Source: Xanthobacteraceae bacterium (GTDB lineage Bacteria > Pseudomonadota > Alphaproteobacteria > Rhizobiales > Xanthobacteraceae). Taken from it: a DNA stretch of 64,000 bases. The notes below the pieces were generated by a model that saw only the letters and a program-made list of their open reading frames with translations, was not told the DNA's origin and ran no database searches. The stretch covers positions 1 to 64,000 of the forward strand of contig JALHLQ010000013.1 of the NCBI GenBank assembly GCA_022844485.1, in the 5' to 3' direction. Of this stretch, positions 29,146 to 38,076 are shown one piece after another. Every line of letters begins with the position of its first letter. Position 1 is the stretch's first letter. A program made the position numbers and the translations under genes.

Positions 29146-30720
29146 CTATAGCACAATACTGAAGGCAATGATAGCAAGAAGGCCGGCGATCATCCACAGC
29201 GCGACCGTGGCCCAGCGGGTCCGCCTCCCTTCGGCCTCGCCGATTGCCGCCACGGTTTGCGGCGCGAGCACGAGCCCGTCGCGCGTCGCCGCATCGAGCT
29301 GATGGGCGAGCGATCCAGCCCGCTGCAGCAGCTCCGGCACCTCGCCCAGAAACCGCCCGACGTCGCGCGCACCGCTGGCGGCGCCTTCAAGCAGGCCGGC
29401 CGGCCCAAGATGCCGCTCGACCCATTCGCGCACGACGGGCTCGGACGTGGTCCACATGTCGAGCGCGGGGTCCAGGCCTCGTGCCACGCCTTCGACCACC
29501 ACCATGGTTTTCTGCAGGAGCAAGAGCTCGGGCCGCGTTTTCATGTCGAAGAGACCGGTCACCTCGAACAGCAAAGCCAGAAGCTTCGCCATCGAGATTT
29601 CCGAGGCGGTGCGGCTGTGGATCGGTTCGCCGATGGCGCGCAGCGCCTGCGCGAAGGCCTCCACCGAGTGGTGCGCGGGCACATAGCCGGCCTCGAAATG
29701 AACCTCCGCCGTGCGGCGGTAGTCGCGGTTGATGAAGCCGTAGAGGATCTCGGCGAGGAAGCGCCGCTCCTTGAACGAGAGCCGTCCCATGATGCCGAAA
29801 TCCACCGCGACCAGCCGGCCTGCGTCGTCGACGAAGAGATTCCCCGGATGCATGTCGGCGTGGAAGAAGCCATCGCGCAAGGCGTGGCGCAGGAACGATT
29901 GCATCACCGCGCGTCCGAGCGCTTTCAAATCGAGTCCGCTCGCGGCGAGCGCGGCGCGGTCGGAGAGCGGCGTGCCGTCGATCCATTCGAGCGTGAGCGC
30001 CTCTTTGGCCGTGCGCTCCCAATCGACCGCCGGCACGCGGAACTCGGGATCGCCGCGCGTGTTCTCCGCCATCTCCGAGAGCGCCGCCGCCTCGAGCCGC
30101 AAATCCATCTCGATCGCGCAAGTGCGCGCCAGCGTGTCGACGACCTCGACCAGGCGAAGCCGCCGCGCCTCGGCGGAAAGACGCTCGGCATTGCGGGCGG
30201 CGAAATAGAAGGACTCGAGATCGCTGCGGAAACGGTGTGCGATGCCCGGCCGCAGCACCTTCACCGCGAGCGCATGTCGGCCCTCCGCGGTGATCGCTTC
30301 CGCACGATGCACCTGCGCGATCGACGCCGCGGCGACCGCAGGACCGAAGGCGAGGAAGATATCTTTGAGCGGCTTGCCCAGCGCCATCGCGACCGCCGCC
30401 TCCGCCTCCTTCTGCGGAAAGGGCGCCATCTTGTCCTGCAGGCTTTCGAGGTCGCGCGCGAGCACGGGTCCGACCACGTCCGGTCGCGTGGCGAGAAACT
30501 GGCCGAGCTTCACATAGGTCGGCCCGAGCTTCGTCAACGCCGCCGACAGCCGTGTCGCCGTGCCATTCTCGTGGCGTCCTTCGAGCAGCCGCAGCGCTCG
30601 CAAGCCGCCGCGGGCCGCCGTCGGGAGCGGCATCGGATCGATCAGGCCGAGCACGCCTTCCCGCGCCAGGACGAATCCGGCGCGCGTCAGGCGGGCGATG
30701 TGAGAAATTGCTGCGATCAC
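29146..30720 (-). CDS. ubiB: UbiB, ATPase/kinase-like ubiquinone synthesis protein
   Basis: Membrane-attached protein kinase-like ATPase required for ubiquinone synthesis. The family KxGQ motif appears in TYVKLGQFLATRPDVV (about 70-85), followed by an alanine-rich loop AVAAASIAQVHRAE in place of a normal P-loop, then HADMHPGNLFV and VDFGIMG. Two weak C-terminal membrane helices end the 524 residues (about 500-524). It follows ubiE by 22 bases on the same strand. Confidence 0.94.
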   Translation of the reverse strand: MIAAISHIARLTRAGFVLAREGVLGLIDPMPLPTAARGGLRALRLLEGRHENGTATRLSAALTKLGPTYVKLGQFLATRPDVVGPVLARDLESLQDKMAPFPQKEAEAAVAMALGKPLKDIFLAFGPAVAAASIAQVHRAEAITAEGRHALAVKVLRPGIAHRFRSDLESFYFAARNAERLSAEARRLRLVEVVDTLARTCAIEMDLRLEAAALSEMAENTRGDPEFRVPAVDWERTAKEALTLEWIDGTPLSDRAALAASGLDLKALGRAVMQSFLRHALRDGFFHADMHPGNLFVDDAGRLVAVDFGIMGRLSFKERRFLAEILYGFINRDYRRTAEVHFEAGYVPAHHSVEAFAQALRAIGEPIHSRTASEISMAKLLALLFEVTGLFDMKTRPELLLLQKTMVVVEGVARGLDPALDMWTTSEPVVREWVERHLGPAGLLEGAASGARDVGRFLGEVPELLQRAGSLAHQLDAATRDGLVLAPQTVAAIGEAEGRRTRWATVALWMIAGLLAIIAFSIVL

Positions 30721-30742
30721 GACCGCGCCGGTGAGTTTCGGA

Positions 30743-31495
30743 TCACAGCCGCCAGCCGGAATGCAGCGCGACGATGCCGCCGCTCATCGGGCGGTACGAC
30801 ACGCGGCGAAAACCGGCATCGCGCATCATCTGTGCAAAGGCTTCGGGCTTCGGGAAGCGGCGAATCGATTCCACGAGATAGCGATAGGGCTCGGCGTCAC
30901 CCACCACGGCGCGGCCGATCGCCGGCACGATGTTGAATGAGTAGAAGTCATACAGCGCGTCCAGGCCCGGCACGTCGACGCTTGAGAATTCGAGACAAAG
31001 AAAATGCCCGCCGGTCTGCAGCACGCGATGCGCCTCTTCGAGCGCGCGCGAAATGCGCGGAACATTGCGGATTCCAAAGGCGATCGAACAGGCATGGTGG
31101 CTGCGGTCGGCAAACGGCAGCGCCTCGGCATTGCCTTCGGTGAAGGTGACGGCGGCGTCGAGCCCGCGCTCCAAGGCGCGCTGGCGCCCGACCGCCAGCA
31201 TGTCGGGATTGATGTCACAGACAATGACGCGCGTGCCGCGCCCGCCGGCTTCCGCCACGCGGAAGGCGACGTCGCCCGTGCCTCCGGCGACGTCGAGCAG
31301 CGAAAAAGGACGCGGCCCGTGCGGCGGATTGATCGCCGTGACAAGCGCATCCTTCCATGCCCGGTGCACGCCGGCCGACATCAGATCGTTCATCAGATCG
31401 TAGCGGCGCGCGACCTTCCGGAAAACGTCGTCGACGAGCGTCTGCTTGTCGTCATAGGCGACGCGCCGCCGTCCGAAATGGGTCTCGTTGTCCAT
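30743..31495 (-). CDS. ubiE: ubiquinone C-methyltransferase UbiE
   Basis: SAM-dependent methyltransferase acting on the quinone ring in ubiquinone synthesis (and menaquinone where present). [14 protein letters not shown] (about 63-76) is the SAM site; later come [17 protein letters not shown] and [21 protein letters not shown] in pieces typical of UbiE. The C-terminal [17 protein letters not shown] matches the family end. 250 residues. It starts the ubiE-ubiB-coaBC-dut series and diverges from mutM. Confidence 0.96.
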   Translation of the reverse strand: MDNETHFGRRRVAYDDKQTLVDDVFRKVARRYDLMNDLMSAGVHRAWKDALVTAINPPHGPRPFSLLDVAGGTGDVAFRVAEAGGRGTRVIVCDINPDMLAVGRQRALERGLDAAVTFTEGNAEALPFADRSHHACSIAFGIRNVPRISRALEEAHRVLQTGGHFLCLEFSSVDVPGLDALYDFYSFNIVPAIGRAVVGDAEPYRYLVESIRRFPKPEAFAQMMRDAGFRRVSYRPMSGGIVALHSGWRL

Positions 31496-31659
31496 CCAGC
31501 GTCCTTATTTCCAGGAACGGGCCGGACCATAGCGCGGCGCGGCGGGGGGCGCTATGTGTGGCGTTTCGTCATGGTGAGCAGGGCGAAACGCCCTCGCGCT
31601 TTGCGACCGCTCGCACCGAGCGCCTCGGGTCGAGGGCTCCAAATGGTTAACGCCGAAGC

Positions 31660-32541
31660 ATGCCTGAACTTCCCGAAGTCGAAACCGTTTGCCGCGGCCT
31701 CGCGCCCGTGATGGAAGGCGCACGGTTCCTGCGGGTCGAGGCGCGCCGGCCCGACCTGCGTTTTCCCCTGCCGAAGGATTTCAAGACGCGACTGGAGGGC
31801 AAGACCGTCGTGGCGCTTGGGCGGCGGGGAAAGTATCTGCTGGCCGACCTGTCCTCAGGCGACGTGCTGCTCATGCATCTTGGCATGTCGGGCTCATTCC
31901 GCGTGCGCAGCGCCCGGAAGGAGGCGACGCCTGGCGACTTTCATCACGAACGCTCCAAAGACGGCGCGCACGACCATATACTTTTCGCAATGTCCTCCGG
32001 CGCTACGATCACCTTCAACGATCCGCGGCGCTTCGGCTACATGGACGTGATCCCGCGCGCGGAGCTCGAGGGACATCCGCTGATGAAGGCGCTCGGCCCC
32101 GAGCCCTTGGGTAATGCCTTCGACGCGGCGATGCTGGCGAAGTCGCTCTGCGGCAAGAAGACCAGTCTGAAGGCCGCGCTGTCGGACCAGAAAGTCGTTG
32201 CCGGACTCGGCAATATCTATGTCAGCGAGGCGCTGCATCGGGCAAAGATTTCACCCCGCCGCAAGGCGTCGACGCTGGCGACCCAATCCGGCGCTCCCAC
32301 CGAGCGCACGCGCGCGCTGGTCGAGGCCATCAAGGCGGTGCTGCGGGACGCGATCAAGGCGGGCGGCTCATCCTTGCGCGACCATCGCCGCACCGATGGC
32401 GAGCTTGGCGATTTCCAGCATGCCTTCCGCGTCTACGACCGCGCGGGCGAGCCGTGTCCCACGCCGGGCTGCAAGGGAAAAATCCGACGCCTGGTGCAGG
32501 CCGGGCGTTCGACCTTTTTCTGTCCCGCGTGCCAGCGCTGA
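31660..32541 (+). CDS. mutM: formamidopyrimidine-DNA glycosylase
   Basis: Base-excision enzyme removing 8-oxoguanine and formamidopyrimidines. The mature N-terminus PELPEVETV supplies the catalytic proline and glutamate; GRRGKYLL and [10 protein letters not shown] follow, and the C-terminus has a zinc finger of four cysteines (CPTPGC and FFCPAC). [18 protein letters not shown] is the H2TH region. 293 residues. It diverges from ubiE across 164 bases. Confidence 0.97.
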   Translation: MPELPEVETVCRGLAPVMEGARFLRVEARRPDLRFPLPKDFKTRLEGKTVVALGRRGKYLLADLSSGDVLLMHLGMSGSFRVRSARKEATPGDFHHERSKDGAHDHILFAMSSGATITFNDPRRFGYMDVIPRAELEGHPLMKALGPEPLGNAFDAAMLAKSLCGKKTSLKAALSDQKVVAGLGNIYVSEALHRAKISPRRKASTLATQSGAPTERTRALVEAIKAVLRDAIKAGGSSLRDHRRTDGELGDFQHAFRVYDRAGEPCPTPGCKGKIRRLVQAGRSTFFCPACQR

Positions 32542-32596
32542 CTTTGTGTTTTGGGTCCGGCCCGCGAAAGCCCGTTTGCCTCCTTCCGCCTGCTCC

Positions 32597-32675
32597 GCTA
32601 GAGCCTGCTCCGATCGGATAGAACGGTTGTTTCTTTCGGCCAGCCGGTGCCCACTTGGCCGGAAAATGCTCTAGC
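32597..32675. repeat. intergenic palindromic element
   Basis: GCTAGAGC (32597-32604) and GCTCTAGC (32668-32675) bracket a 79-base imperfect palindrome containing CTCCGATCGGATAG and ACTTGGCCGGAAAATG. The CTCCGATCGGA core recurs as GTCCGATCGGA near 38793-38803. Elements of this look are common between rhizobial genes. It sits between mutM and the enoyl-CoA hydratase gene. Confidence 0.4.
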
Positions 32676-32700
32676 CAAAGCCGTCAGCGGAGGAAACGCC

Positions 32701-33474
32701 ATGGGTTACAGGACCATCATTGTCGAGACGCGCGGCAAGGTCGGCATCATTCGCCTGAACCGGCCGCAGGCGCTCAATGCGCTCAACGCGGAGCTGATCG
32801 AAGAGCTGATCACCGCGGTGGAAGATTTTGAATCCGATCCGAACATCCATTGCGCCATCATCACGGGATCTGAAAAAGCCTTCGCTGCGGGCGCCGACAT
32901 CAAGGAGATGGCGGAGAAATCCTTCGCCGATGTCTTGCTCGCGGATTTTGCCGGCTCCTGGGATCGCCTGACAAAGGCGCGCAAGCCGCTGATTGCGGCG
33001 GTCGCGGGTTTTGCGCTTGGGGGCGGCTGCGAGATTGCGATGATGTGCGACATGATCATCGCCGCCGACAACGCGAAGTTCGGCCAGCCCGAGATCAAGC
33101 TCGGTGTCATCCCCGGTTTCGGCGGCACCCAGCGCCTGGCGCATGCGGTCGGCAAGGCGAAGGCGATGGATCTGTGCCTGAGCGGGCGGATGATGGATGC
33201 GCAAGAGGCCGAACGTTCGGGGCTTGTTGCGCGCGTCGTGCCGCTTGCCGCTCTCATGGACGAGGCGATGAAAACCGCCGAGGCGATCGCCGCGATGTCG
33301 TTGCCTTCTTTGATCCTCGCCAAGGAGAGCATCAACCGCGCCTTCGAGACCTCGCTCGCCGAGGGCGTGCGCTTCGAGCGGCGGGCTTTTCACTCGCTGT
33401 TTGCGACCAACGATCAGAAGGAAGGCATGGCGGCTTTCGCCGCCAAACGGCCGCCGGATTTCAAGAACCGGTAG
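32701..33474 (+). CDS. enoyl-CoA hydratase
   Basis: Crotonase-fold enzyme hydrating 2-enoyl-CoAs. [15 protein letters not shown] (about 60-74) and [16 protein letters not shown] (about 101-116) form the oxyanion hole and first catalytic glutamate; [17 protein letters not shown] (about 130-146) has the second. 257 residues, about the usual size. The ATG at 32701 follows GGAGG by six bases. In many rhizobia this gene stands between mutM and rpsT-dnaA; here the next gene is different. Confidence 0.92.
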   Translation: MGYRTIIVETRGKVGIIRLNRPQALNALNAELIEELITAVEDFESDPNIHCAIITGSEKAFAAGADIKEMAEKSFADVLLADFAGSWDRLTKARKPLIAAVAGFALGGGCEIAMMCDMIIAADNAKFGQPEIKLGVIPGFGGTQRLAHAVGKAKAMDLCLSGRMMDAQEAERSGLVARVVPLAALMDEAMKTAEAIAAMSLPSLILAKESINRAFETSLAEGVRFERRAFHSLFATNDQKEGMAAFAAKRPPDFKNR

Positions 33475-33482
33475 GCGCGCGC

Positions 33483-34400
33483 TCACACGGGCGCCGTCCA
33501 GCCTTTCGGCAGCCGCGCGCGCTCGATCTGCGCGAAATCGCACAAGACGTCGACCATGGCCGAGAAATCCGCAGCCCCGTAACCGCGCGCCCGGGCGATC
33601 GAAAAAGCCTCCCGCGCGGCGGCCGCGATCGGGACCGGAACACGGCCCGCATTGGCTGCATGCAAGATCAGCGAGAGGTCCTTGTGCGCAAGATCGATGG
33701 TGAAGCCGGGCTCGGTGTCGCCCTTGAGCACTTTGTTCGGCCAGTTCACCTTGAGCTGGCCGTTGGTCGCGGTGGTGCCATGGAGCACCTCCAGCGTCTT
33801 CGTCAGATCGAGCCCGAAGCGCTGCGAAAGCGCGAGCGCCTCCGCATTGAGCTGGCAGAGGATGATCGCGAGATAGTTGTTGACGAGCTTCATGCGCATG
33901 CCCGCGCCGACCGCGCCGCAATGGTGAATGGTCGTTCCCATCGCCTGCAGGAGCGGCAGGACGCGCTGGAAATCGGCGTCGCTGGCGCCGACCATGAACA
34001 GGCTTTCGCCGCGGTCGGCATGCGCCGCGAGCCGTCCGACCGGCGCGTCGACAAAGGACAATCCGCGCGCTCCTGCTTCCGCCGCCAGCGCATCGGTCGT
34101 TTGCGGGTCGACCGTCGACATGTCCATGATCAGCGCGCCCCGCTGCGCATGGGCGAAGACGCCGTCAGGGCCGCGCAGCGTTTCCCCGACCTCCGAGCCG
34201 GACGGCAGCATCGTGACGATGATCGAGGCGCTCCTTGCCATCTCCGCGGCCGATCCGGCGGCTCTCGCCCCGAGCGCCACGAGCGCCTGCACGGGCGCCG
34301 GCGCGATGTCGGAGACGAGAAGCGAAAACCCCTTGCGCTGGAGGTTGGATGCCATGCCCTTTCCCATGCGCCCGAGGCCGATGAAGCCGATGGTGTCCAC
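33483..34400 (-). CDS. beta-hydroxyacid dehydrogenase, 3-sulfolactaldehyde reductase (YihU)-like
   Basis: A 305-residue NAD(P)-dependent dehydrogenase of the 3-hydroxyisobutyrate dehydrogenase superfamily. GFIGLGRMGKGMASNL binds the cofactor; KLVNNYLAI holds the catalytic lysine. Where hydroxyisobutyrate enzymes read DAPVSGG, this one reads DAPVGRLAAHADRG, close to the PVGR of E. coli YihU, and WPNKVLKGD, IDLAHKDLSL also match YihU as I recall it. That enzyme interconverts sulfolactaldehyde and dihydroxypropanesulfonate. The substrate is inferred only. The GTG at 34400 has GGAGGA six bases upstream. Divergent from a ComDE-like decarboxylase. Confidence 0.82.
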   Translation of the reverse strand: MDTIGFIGLGRMGKGMASNLQRKGFSLLVSDIAPAPVQALVALGARAAGSAAEMARSASIIVTMLPSGSEVGETLRGPDGVFAHAQRGALIMDMSTVDPQTTDALAAEAGARGLSFVDAPVGRLAAHADRGESLFMVGASDADFQRVLPLLQAMGTTIHHCGAVGAGMRMKLVNNYLAIILCQLNAEALALSQRFGLDLTKTLEVLHGTTATNGQLKVNWPNKVLKGDTEPGFTIDLAHKDLSLILHAANAGRVPVPIAAAAREAFSIARARGYGAADFSAMVDVLCDFAQIERARLPKGWTAPV

Positions 34401-34475
34401 GTGATTCCTCCCGCCTCTTGTCGTGCGCGGCTGCATACGCGAGAGTGCGGCGCGCAAGCGATAAGGAACTAGACG

Positions 34476-35027
34476 ATGGCGCGCGCCACTCCAAGCCTCA
34501 GTTTCGGTGAACCGGCGGCGACCGCGACCTGGCCCGACGAGATCTTCGAGGCGCTCAAGAGCGCACGCGTGCGCCAGGTGGCCTACGTACCCGACGCCGG
34601 CCACGCGCGGCTGATCCGCCGCGTTCAAGCCGAGCCGACAATGCGCGGCATCGTGCTCACGACCGAGGAAGAGGGCGTGGCGCTGCTCGCCGGCGCCTGG
34701 ATGGGCGGCGAGCGTGGCGTGCTCTTGATGCAGTCGTCCGGCGTCGGCAATTGTACAAACATGCTGTCGCTCGTGCAGAACCTGCGCATGCCGTTTCTCG
34801 CGCTCGTCACCATGCGCGGCGAATGGGGCGAGTTCAACCCGTGGCAGGCGCCGATGGGCCGCGCCACTCAACCCGCCTTCGCGCTGATGGGAGTCGATGT
34901 GCTCCGCGTCACGCGCGCCGAAGAGGCCGCCGAGACGGTGCGCGCCGCGGCGATGGCGGCCTTCGATGCCGGCGGCGCCGCCGCCGTGCTGCTGTCGCAG
35001 CGCTTGATCGGGACGAAGGTGTTCTGA
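34476..35027 (+). CDS. thiamine-diphosphate decarboxylase alpha subunit, ComD-like
   Basis: A 183-residue protein matching the pyrimidine-binding half of thiamine-diphosphate decarboxylases, in the style of sulfopyruvate decarboxylase ComD: VPDAGHARLIRRV, the conserved acid in LTTEEEGVALLAGAW, VLLMQSSGVGNCTN and ALVTMRGEWGE. ComDE converts sulfopyruvate to sulfoacetaldehyde; phosphonopyruvate decarboxylases are the nearest alternative. It ends in a one-base overlap (TGATG) with the beta-subunit gene. AAGGA lies eight bases before the ATG. Confidence 0.8.
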   Translation: MARATPSLSFGEPAATATWPDEIFEALKSARVRQVAYVPDAGHARLIRRVQAEPTMRGIVLTTEEEGVALLAGAWMGGERGVLLMQSSGVGNCTNMLSLVQNLRMPFLALVTMRGEWGEFNPWQAPMGRATQPAFALMGVDVLRVTRAEEAAETVRAAAMAAFDAGGAAAVLLSQRLIGTKVF

Positions 35028-35620
35028 TGGCCGGCGGGATCCATCGGCTCGATCGGCGCGCCGCGGTCGCCCGGCTCTTACAGAACCGGACCGACTTGCT
35101 CGTTGTCTCCGGGCTTGGCTCGGCGACCTATGACGTGGCGGCCGCCGGCGACCATGAGCGCAATGCCTATCTCTGGGGCGCCATGGGGGGCACGGTGGCG
35201 ATGGGTTTGGGACTTGCGCTCGCGCAGCCCAATTTGCCGGTTGCGGTGATCACCGGGGACGGCGACCTGTTGATGAGTCTCGGAAGCCTGGCGACGGTGG
35301 CGGTGCAAGCTCCGCTCAACCTGTCGATCGTGGTGCTGGACAATGCGCTGTTCGGGGAAACGGGCAAGCAGTCGACGCATACCGCCGGCCCGACCGATCT
35401 TGCCACCATTGCGCGCGGTTGCGGCATTGCCGATGCGCGCGACATCACGCACATGGAGGAGGTCGCGGAGCTTGCCCTGCGCGTGCACCGGATCGGCGAC
35501 GGACCATGCTTTGCGAGGATTTGCATCGATGACCGCGATCAACCGCGGGTGCTTCCCACGCGCGACGGCGCCCGCATCGCCGCGCGTATTCGCGCCGCGC
35601 TCGGCCTTGCGCCGTTATAG
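35027..35620 (+). CDS. thiamine-diphosphate decarboxylase beta subunit, ComE-like
   Basis: The cofactor-binding partner: a 197-residue TPP_enzyme_C domain with GAMGGTVAMGLGLALAQP, the magnesium and diphosphate motif GDGDLLMSLGSLATVA, and NLSIVVLDNALFGETG. Splitting one decarboxylase into two short subunits is how ComDE is built. The start overlaps the alpha stop by one base and the stop is five bases before the E1-like gene, so all three should share a transcript. Sulfopyruvate is a guess from the pairing with a YihU-like enzyme. Confidence 0.8.
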   Translation: MAGGIHRLDRRAAVARLLQNRTDLLVVSGLGSATYDVAAAGDHERNAYLWGAMGGTVAMGLGLALAQPNLPVAVITGDGDLLMSLGSLATVAVQAPLNLSIVVLDNALFGETGKQSTHTAGPTDLATIARGCGIADARDITHMEEVAELALRVHRIGDGPCFARICIDDRDQPRVLPTRDGARIAARIRAALGLAPL

Positions 35621-35625
35621 CCGCG

Positions 35626-36438
35626 ATGAACGACGTTACGCTCACGCCGGAAGAGATCGAGCGCTATGCGCGTCACATCGTGCTGCGCGACGTCGGCGGC
35701 CCGGGGCAACTGGCCATCAAGCGCGCGCGCGTGCTGGTGATCGGTGCGGGCGGGCTTGGCGCGCCAGTCCTGTTCTATCTCGCCGCGGCTGGCGTCGGCA
35801 CCATTGGCCTGGTCGACGACGACAGAGTGTCCTTGTCGAACCTGCAGCGCCAGATCATTCATGGCACGCCGGATATCGACCGCCCGAAGACGCAAAGCGC
35901 GGCCGATGCGATCGCGCGGATCAATCCGCACGTGACGGTCGAGCCTCACGCCACGCGCCTGATCGCGGCGAACGCGCTCGATCTCATCAGGTGCTACGAC
36001 ATCGTTGCCGACGGTTCCGACAATTTCGCGACGCGCTACCTGGTGTCGGATGCCTGCTTCTTCGCAAAGAAGCCGCTGGTGACGGCGGCGCTTGGCGTGT
36101 TCGACGGCACGCTGACGACCATTCGCGCGCACGAGCGCGGAAAAGATGGGAAGCCCAATCCCACCTATCGCTGCCTGTTTCCCGAGGCGCCGCCGCCCGG
36201 CGCTGTTCCCGCCTGTGCGGAGGCGGGGATTCTTGGCGCGCTGCCCGGCGTGCTCGGCTCGATGATGGCGCTCGAGGTCATCCGCGAAATCGTTGGCTTC
36301 GGCGATGGCCTGGTCGGCCGCCTCTTGATGATCGACGCGCGCGCGATGCGCTTTGAGACGCTCAACTACGGCTGGGACGCGGGCAACCCGCTCACGGGCG
36401 AAAGGCCGAGCATTCACGATCTGTCAGGCCACCGTTAG
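35626..36438 (+). CDS. moeB: MoeB/ThiF-family E1-like adenylyltransferase
   Basis: Activates the C-terminus of a ubiquitin-like sulfur carrier (MoaD in molybdopterin synthesis, or ThiS) by adenylation. RYARHIVLRDVGGPGQ (about 14-29), VIGAGGLGAP (41-50), DDDRVSLSNLQRQIIH and DGSDNFATRYL are all family marks, and PACAEAGILG keeps the cysteine. Of the four zinc cysteines of E. coli MoeB only the one in YRCLFPE remains, a pattern usual in rhizobial members as I recall. 270 residues. It is the third gene of the ComDE-like transcript; no moaD is near. Confidence 0.88.
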   Translation: MNDVTLTPEEIERYARHIVLRDVGGPGQLAIKRARVLVIGAGGLGAPVLFYLAAAGVGTIGLVDDDRVSLSNLQRQIIHGTPDIDRPKTQSAADAIARINPHVTVEPHATRLIAANALDLIRCYDIVADGSDNFATRYLVSDACFFAKKPLVTAALGVFDGTLTTIRAHERGKDGKPNPTYRCLFPEAPPPGAVPACAEAGILGALPGVLGSMMALEVIREIVGFGDGLVGRLLMIDARAMRFETLNYGWDAGNPLTGERPSIHDLSGHR

Positions 36439-36495
36439 CCGGTGATCGCGCAAACCGGGGTCCTGCAAGACGCTGACGGCCGCCGGCCCAAAGCG

Positions 36496-36864
36496 CTACA
36501 TGCAGGGGCCGATGCAGAACTCGACGCCGTCGCTGTTGCGGAACCGATGCGGGCCGAGCCGCTCATATTCGATGCAGCGCCGCCGCTCCGGCGTGTCGGA
36601 GGCATTGCGGCGGCAGATTCGGCTGCCGTCCGGCTCCCAGAACCCGCGCACGAAAACGCCGGATCCGGCAAGAATGGCCGAGCCGTCCGGAAGGTGCACG
36701 GTGCAGAGGGTTTTCCCCGACAACGGTCCGGTTCCGGGCGTTCCGCAGAGTGGAACGCCGACCAGATCGCGCCGAAACTCTTCGATCGAAAGATTTTGCG
36801 CCTCGGCGCCAGCGCCCAGAGCCATGCTCACGCCAAAGCACACAGAGAACAAGCGCATCCGCAT
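36496..36864 (-). CDS. small secreted cysteine-containing protein, unknown
   Basis: 122 residues starting with a signal peptide (MRMRLFSVCFGVSMALG, cleavage probably after AEA near residue 22). The mature part has six cysteines (in PLCGTPG, KTLCTVH, RICRRN, RRCIEY and EFCIGPC), which suggests disulfides in the periplasm. I do not recognise the family. The ATG at 36864 is preferred over a GTG one codon earlier. It is downstream of the hydroxyacid dehydrogenase on the same strand, 15 bases away. Confidence 0.65.
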   Translation of the reverse strand: MRMRLFSVCFGVSMALGAGAEAQNLSIEEFRRDLVGVPLCGTPGTGPLSGKTLCTVHLPDGSAILAGSGVFVRGFWEPDGSRICRRNASDTPERRRCIEYERLGPHRFRNSDGVEFCIGPCM

Positions 36865-36879
36865 CACGATATCACCCGA

Positions 36880-37878
36880 TCACAGCATCGAGGGTAATAC
36901 GCGATCGGGTGGGCGGTGGCCATCCATAAACGTCTTGATGTTGATGATCACCTTTTCGCCCATATCGACGCGACCTTCGATCGTGGCGGAGCCCATATGC
37001 GGCAGCAGCACGACCTTGCCTGTGCGCGAAAGCTTGATCAGCTTGGGGCTGACGGCCGGCTCGTGTTCGAACACGTCGAGCCCCGCGCCGGCAAGTTCGC
37101 CGGCGTCGATCATCCGCGCCAGCGCGTTTTCGTCGATGACCTCGCCTCGCGCCGTATTGACGACGAAAGCCTCCGGCCGCAACAGCTTCAGCCGCCGCGC
37201 CGACAGGAGGTGGTAGGTCGCTGGCGTATGCGGGCAATTGACCGACACGATGTCCATCCGCGCAAGCATCTGGTCGAGGCTTTCCCAATAGGTCGCCTCC
37301 AGTTCCTCTTCGACCGCGGGGGAGACGCGGCGGCGGTTGTGGTAGTGGATCGACATGCCGAAGGCGCGCGCGCGGCGCGCGACCGCCTGCCCGATTCGTC
37401 CCATCCCGACAATGCCGAGCCTTTTGCCGGAAATGCGGTGGCCGAGCATCCAGGTCGGCGACCAGCCCTTCCACTCGCCGTGCTCCAAAACCTCCAGTCC
37501 TTCGGCAAGCCGGCGCGGCACGGCAAGGATCAGCGCCATCGTCATGTCGGCCGTGTCTTCGGTCAGCACGCCGGGCGTATTGGTCACCGTGATGCCGCGC
37601 TGGAGCGCCGTCGTGACATCGATATTGTCGACGCCATTGCCGAAATTCGCGATCAGCTTCAGCCGCTCGCCCGATTGTCCGAGTACGGCGGCGTCGATCC
37701 GGTCAGTCACCGTCGGGACGAGCACGTCCGCCATTTTGGCCGCCTCCACGAGGTCGGCCTGGCTCATGGGCGTGTCGTCGATGTTCAGCCGCGCGTCGAA
37801 CAGCTCGCGCATGCGCGTTTCGACCCGGTCCGGCAGTTTGCGTGTGACCACGACCAGGAGCTTCTTACGATTTGGCAT
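36880..37878 (-). CDS. D-2-hydroxyacid dehydrogenase, glyoxylate reductase-like
   Basis: NAD(P)-dependent enzyme of 332 residues reducing glyoxylate, hydroxypyruvate or a similar 2-oxoacid. The cofactor motif is GIVGMGRIGQAVARR (about 150-164); the catalytic arginine is in NTARGEVIDE, the glutamate in DVFEHEP and the histidine in LLPHMGSAT. The ATG at 37878 is preferred over a GTG two codons earlier. It points away from the SH3 gene across a 198-base gap. Confidence 0.9.
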   Translation of the reverse strand: MPNRKKLLVVVTRKLPDRVETRMRELFDARLNIDDTPMSQADLVEAAKMADVLVPTVTDRIDAAVLGQSGERLKLIANFGNGVDNIDVTTALQRGITVTNTPGVLTEDTADMTMALILAVPRRLAEGLEVLEHGEWKGWSPTWMLGHRISGKRLGIVGMGRIGQAVARRARAFGMSIHYHNRRRVSPAVEEELEATYWESLDQMLARMDIVSVNCPHTPATYHLLSARRLKLLRPEAFVVNTARGEVIDENALARMIDAGELAGAGLDVFEHEPAVSPKLIKLSRTGKVVLLPHMGSATIEGRVDMGEKVIINIKTFMDGHRPPDRVLPSML

Positions 37879-38076
37879 GCCCACATCGCCCCGAGCCGGC
37901 CATCGAGCGATTGCCGGCGTCTCGTTCAGGTCTTCTTTACCGGGCCAGCCGAGACTGCGCGTAGTCGGGACGCGCCTTGCGGACCGGCAGATTGGCTCTC
38001 TGTATCAGATGGTTTGCCCGGGACAAAGCGGCGCGAGCGATCCCCAGGGAGCGGACTGGTCGTGTTTATTCAAGCC

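Noticed and set aside
31496-31659. Replication origin near mutM, as expected beside dnaA in rhizobia
   Set aside because: No dnaA gene or cluster of DnaA-box-like sequences was found here.
36916-38076. Long upstream extension of the SH3 protein frame
   Set aside because: It runs antisense through the hydroxyacid dehydrogenase; the signal peptide places the start at 38077.
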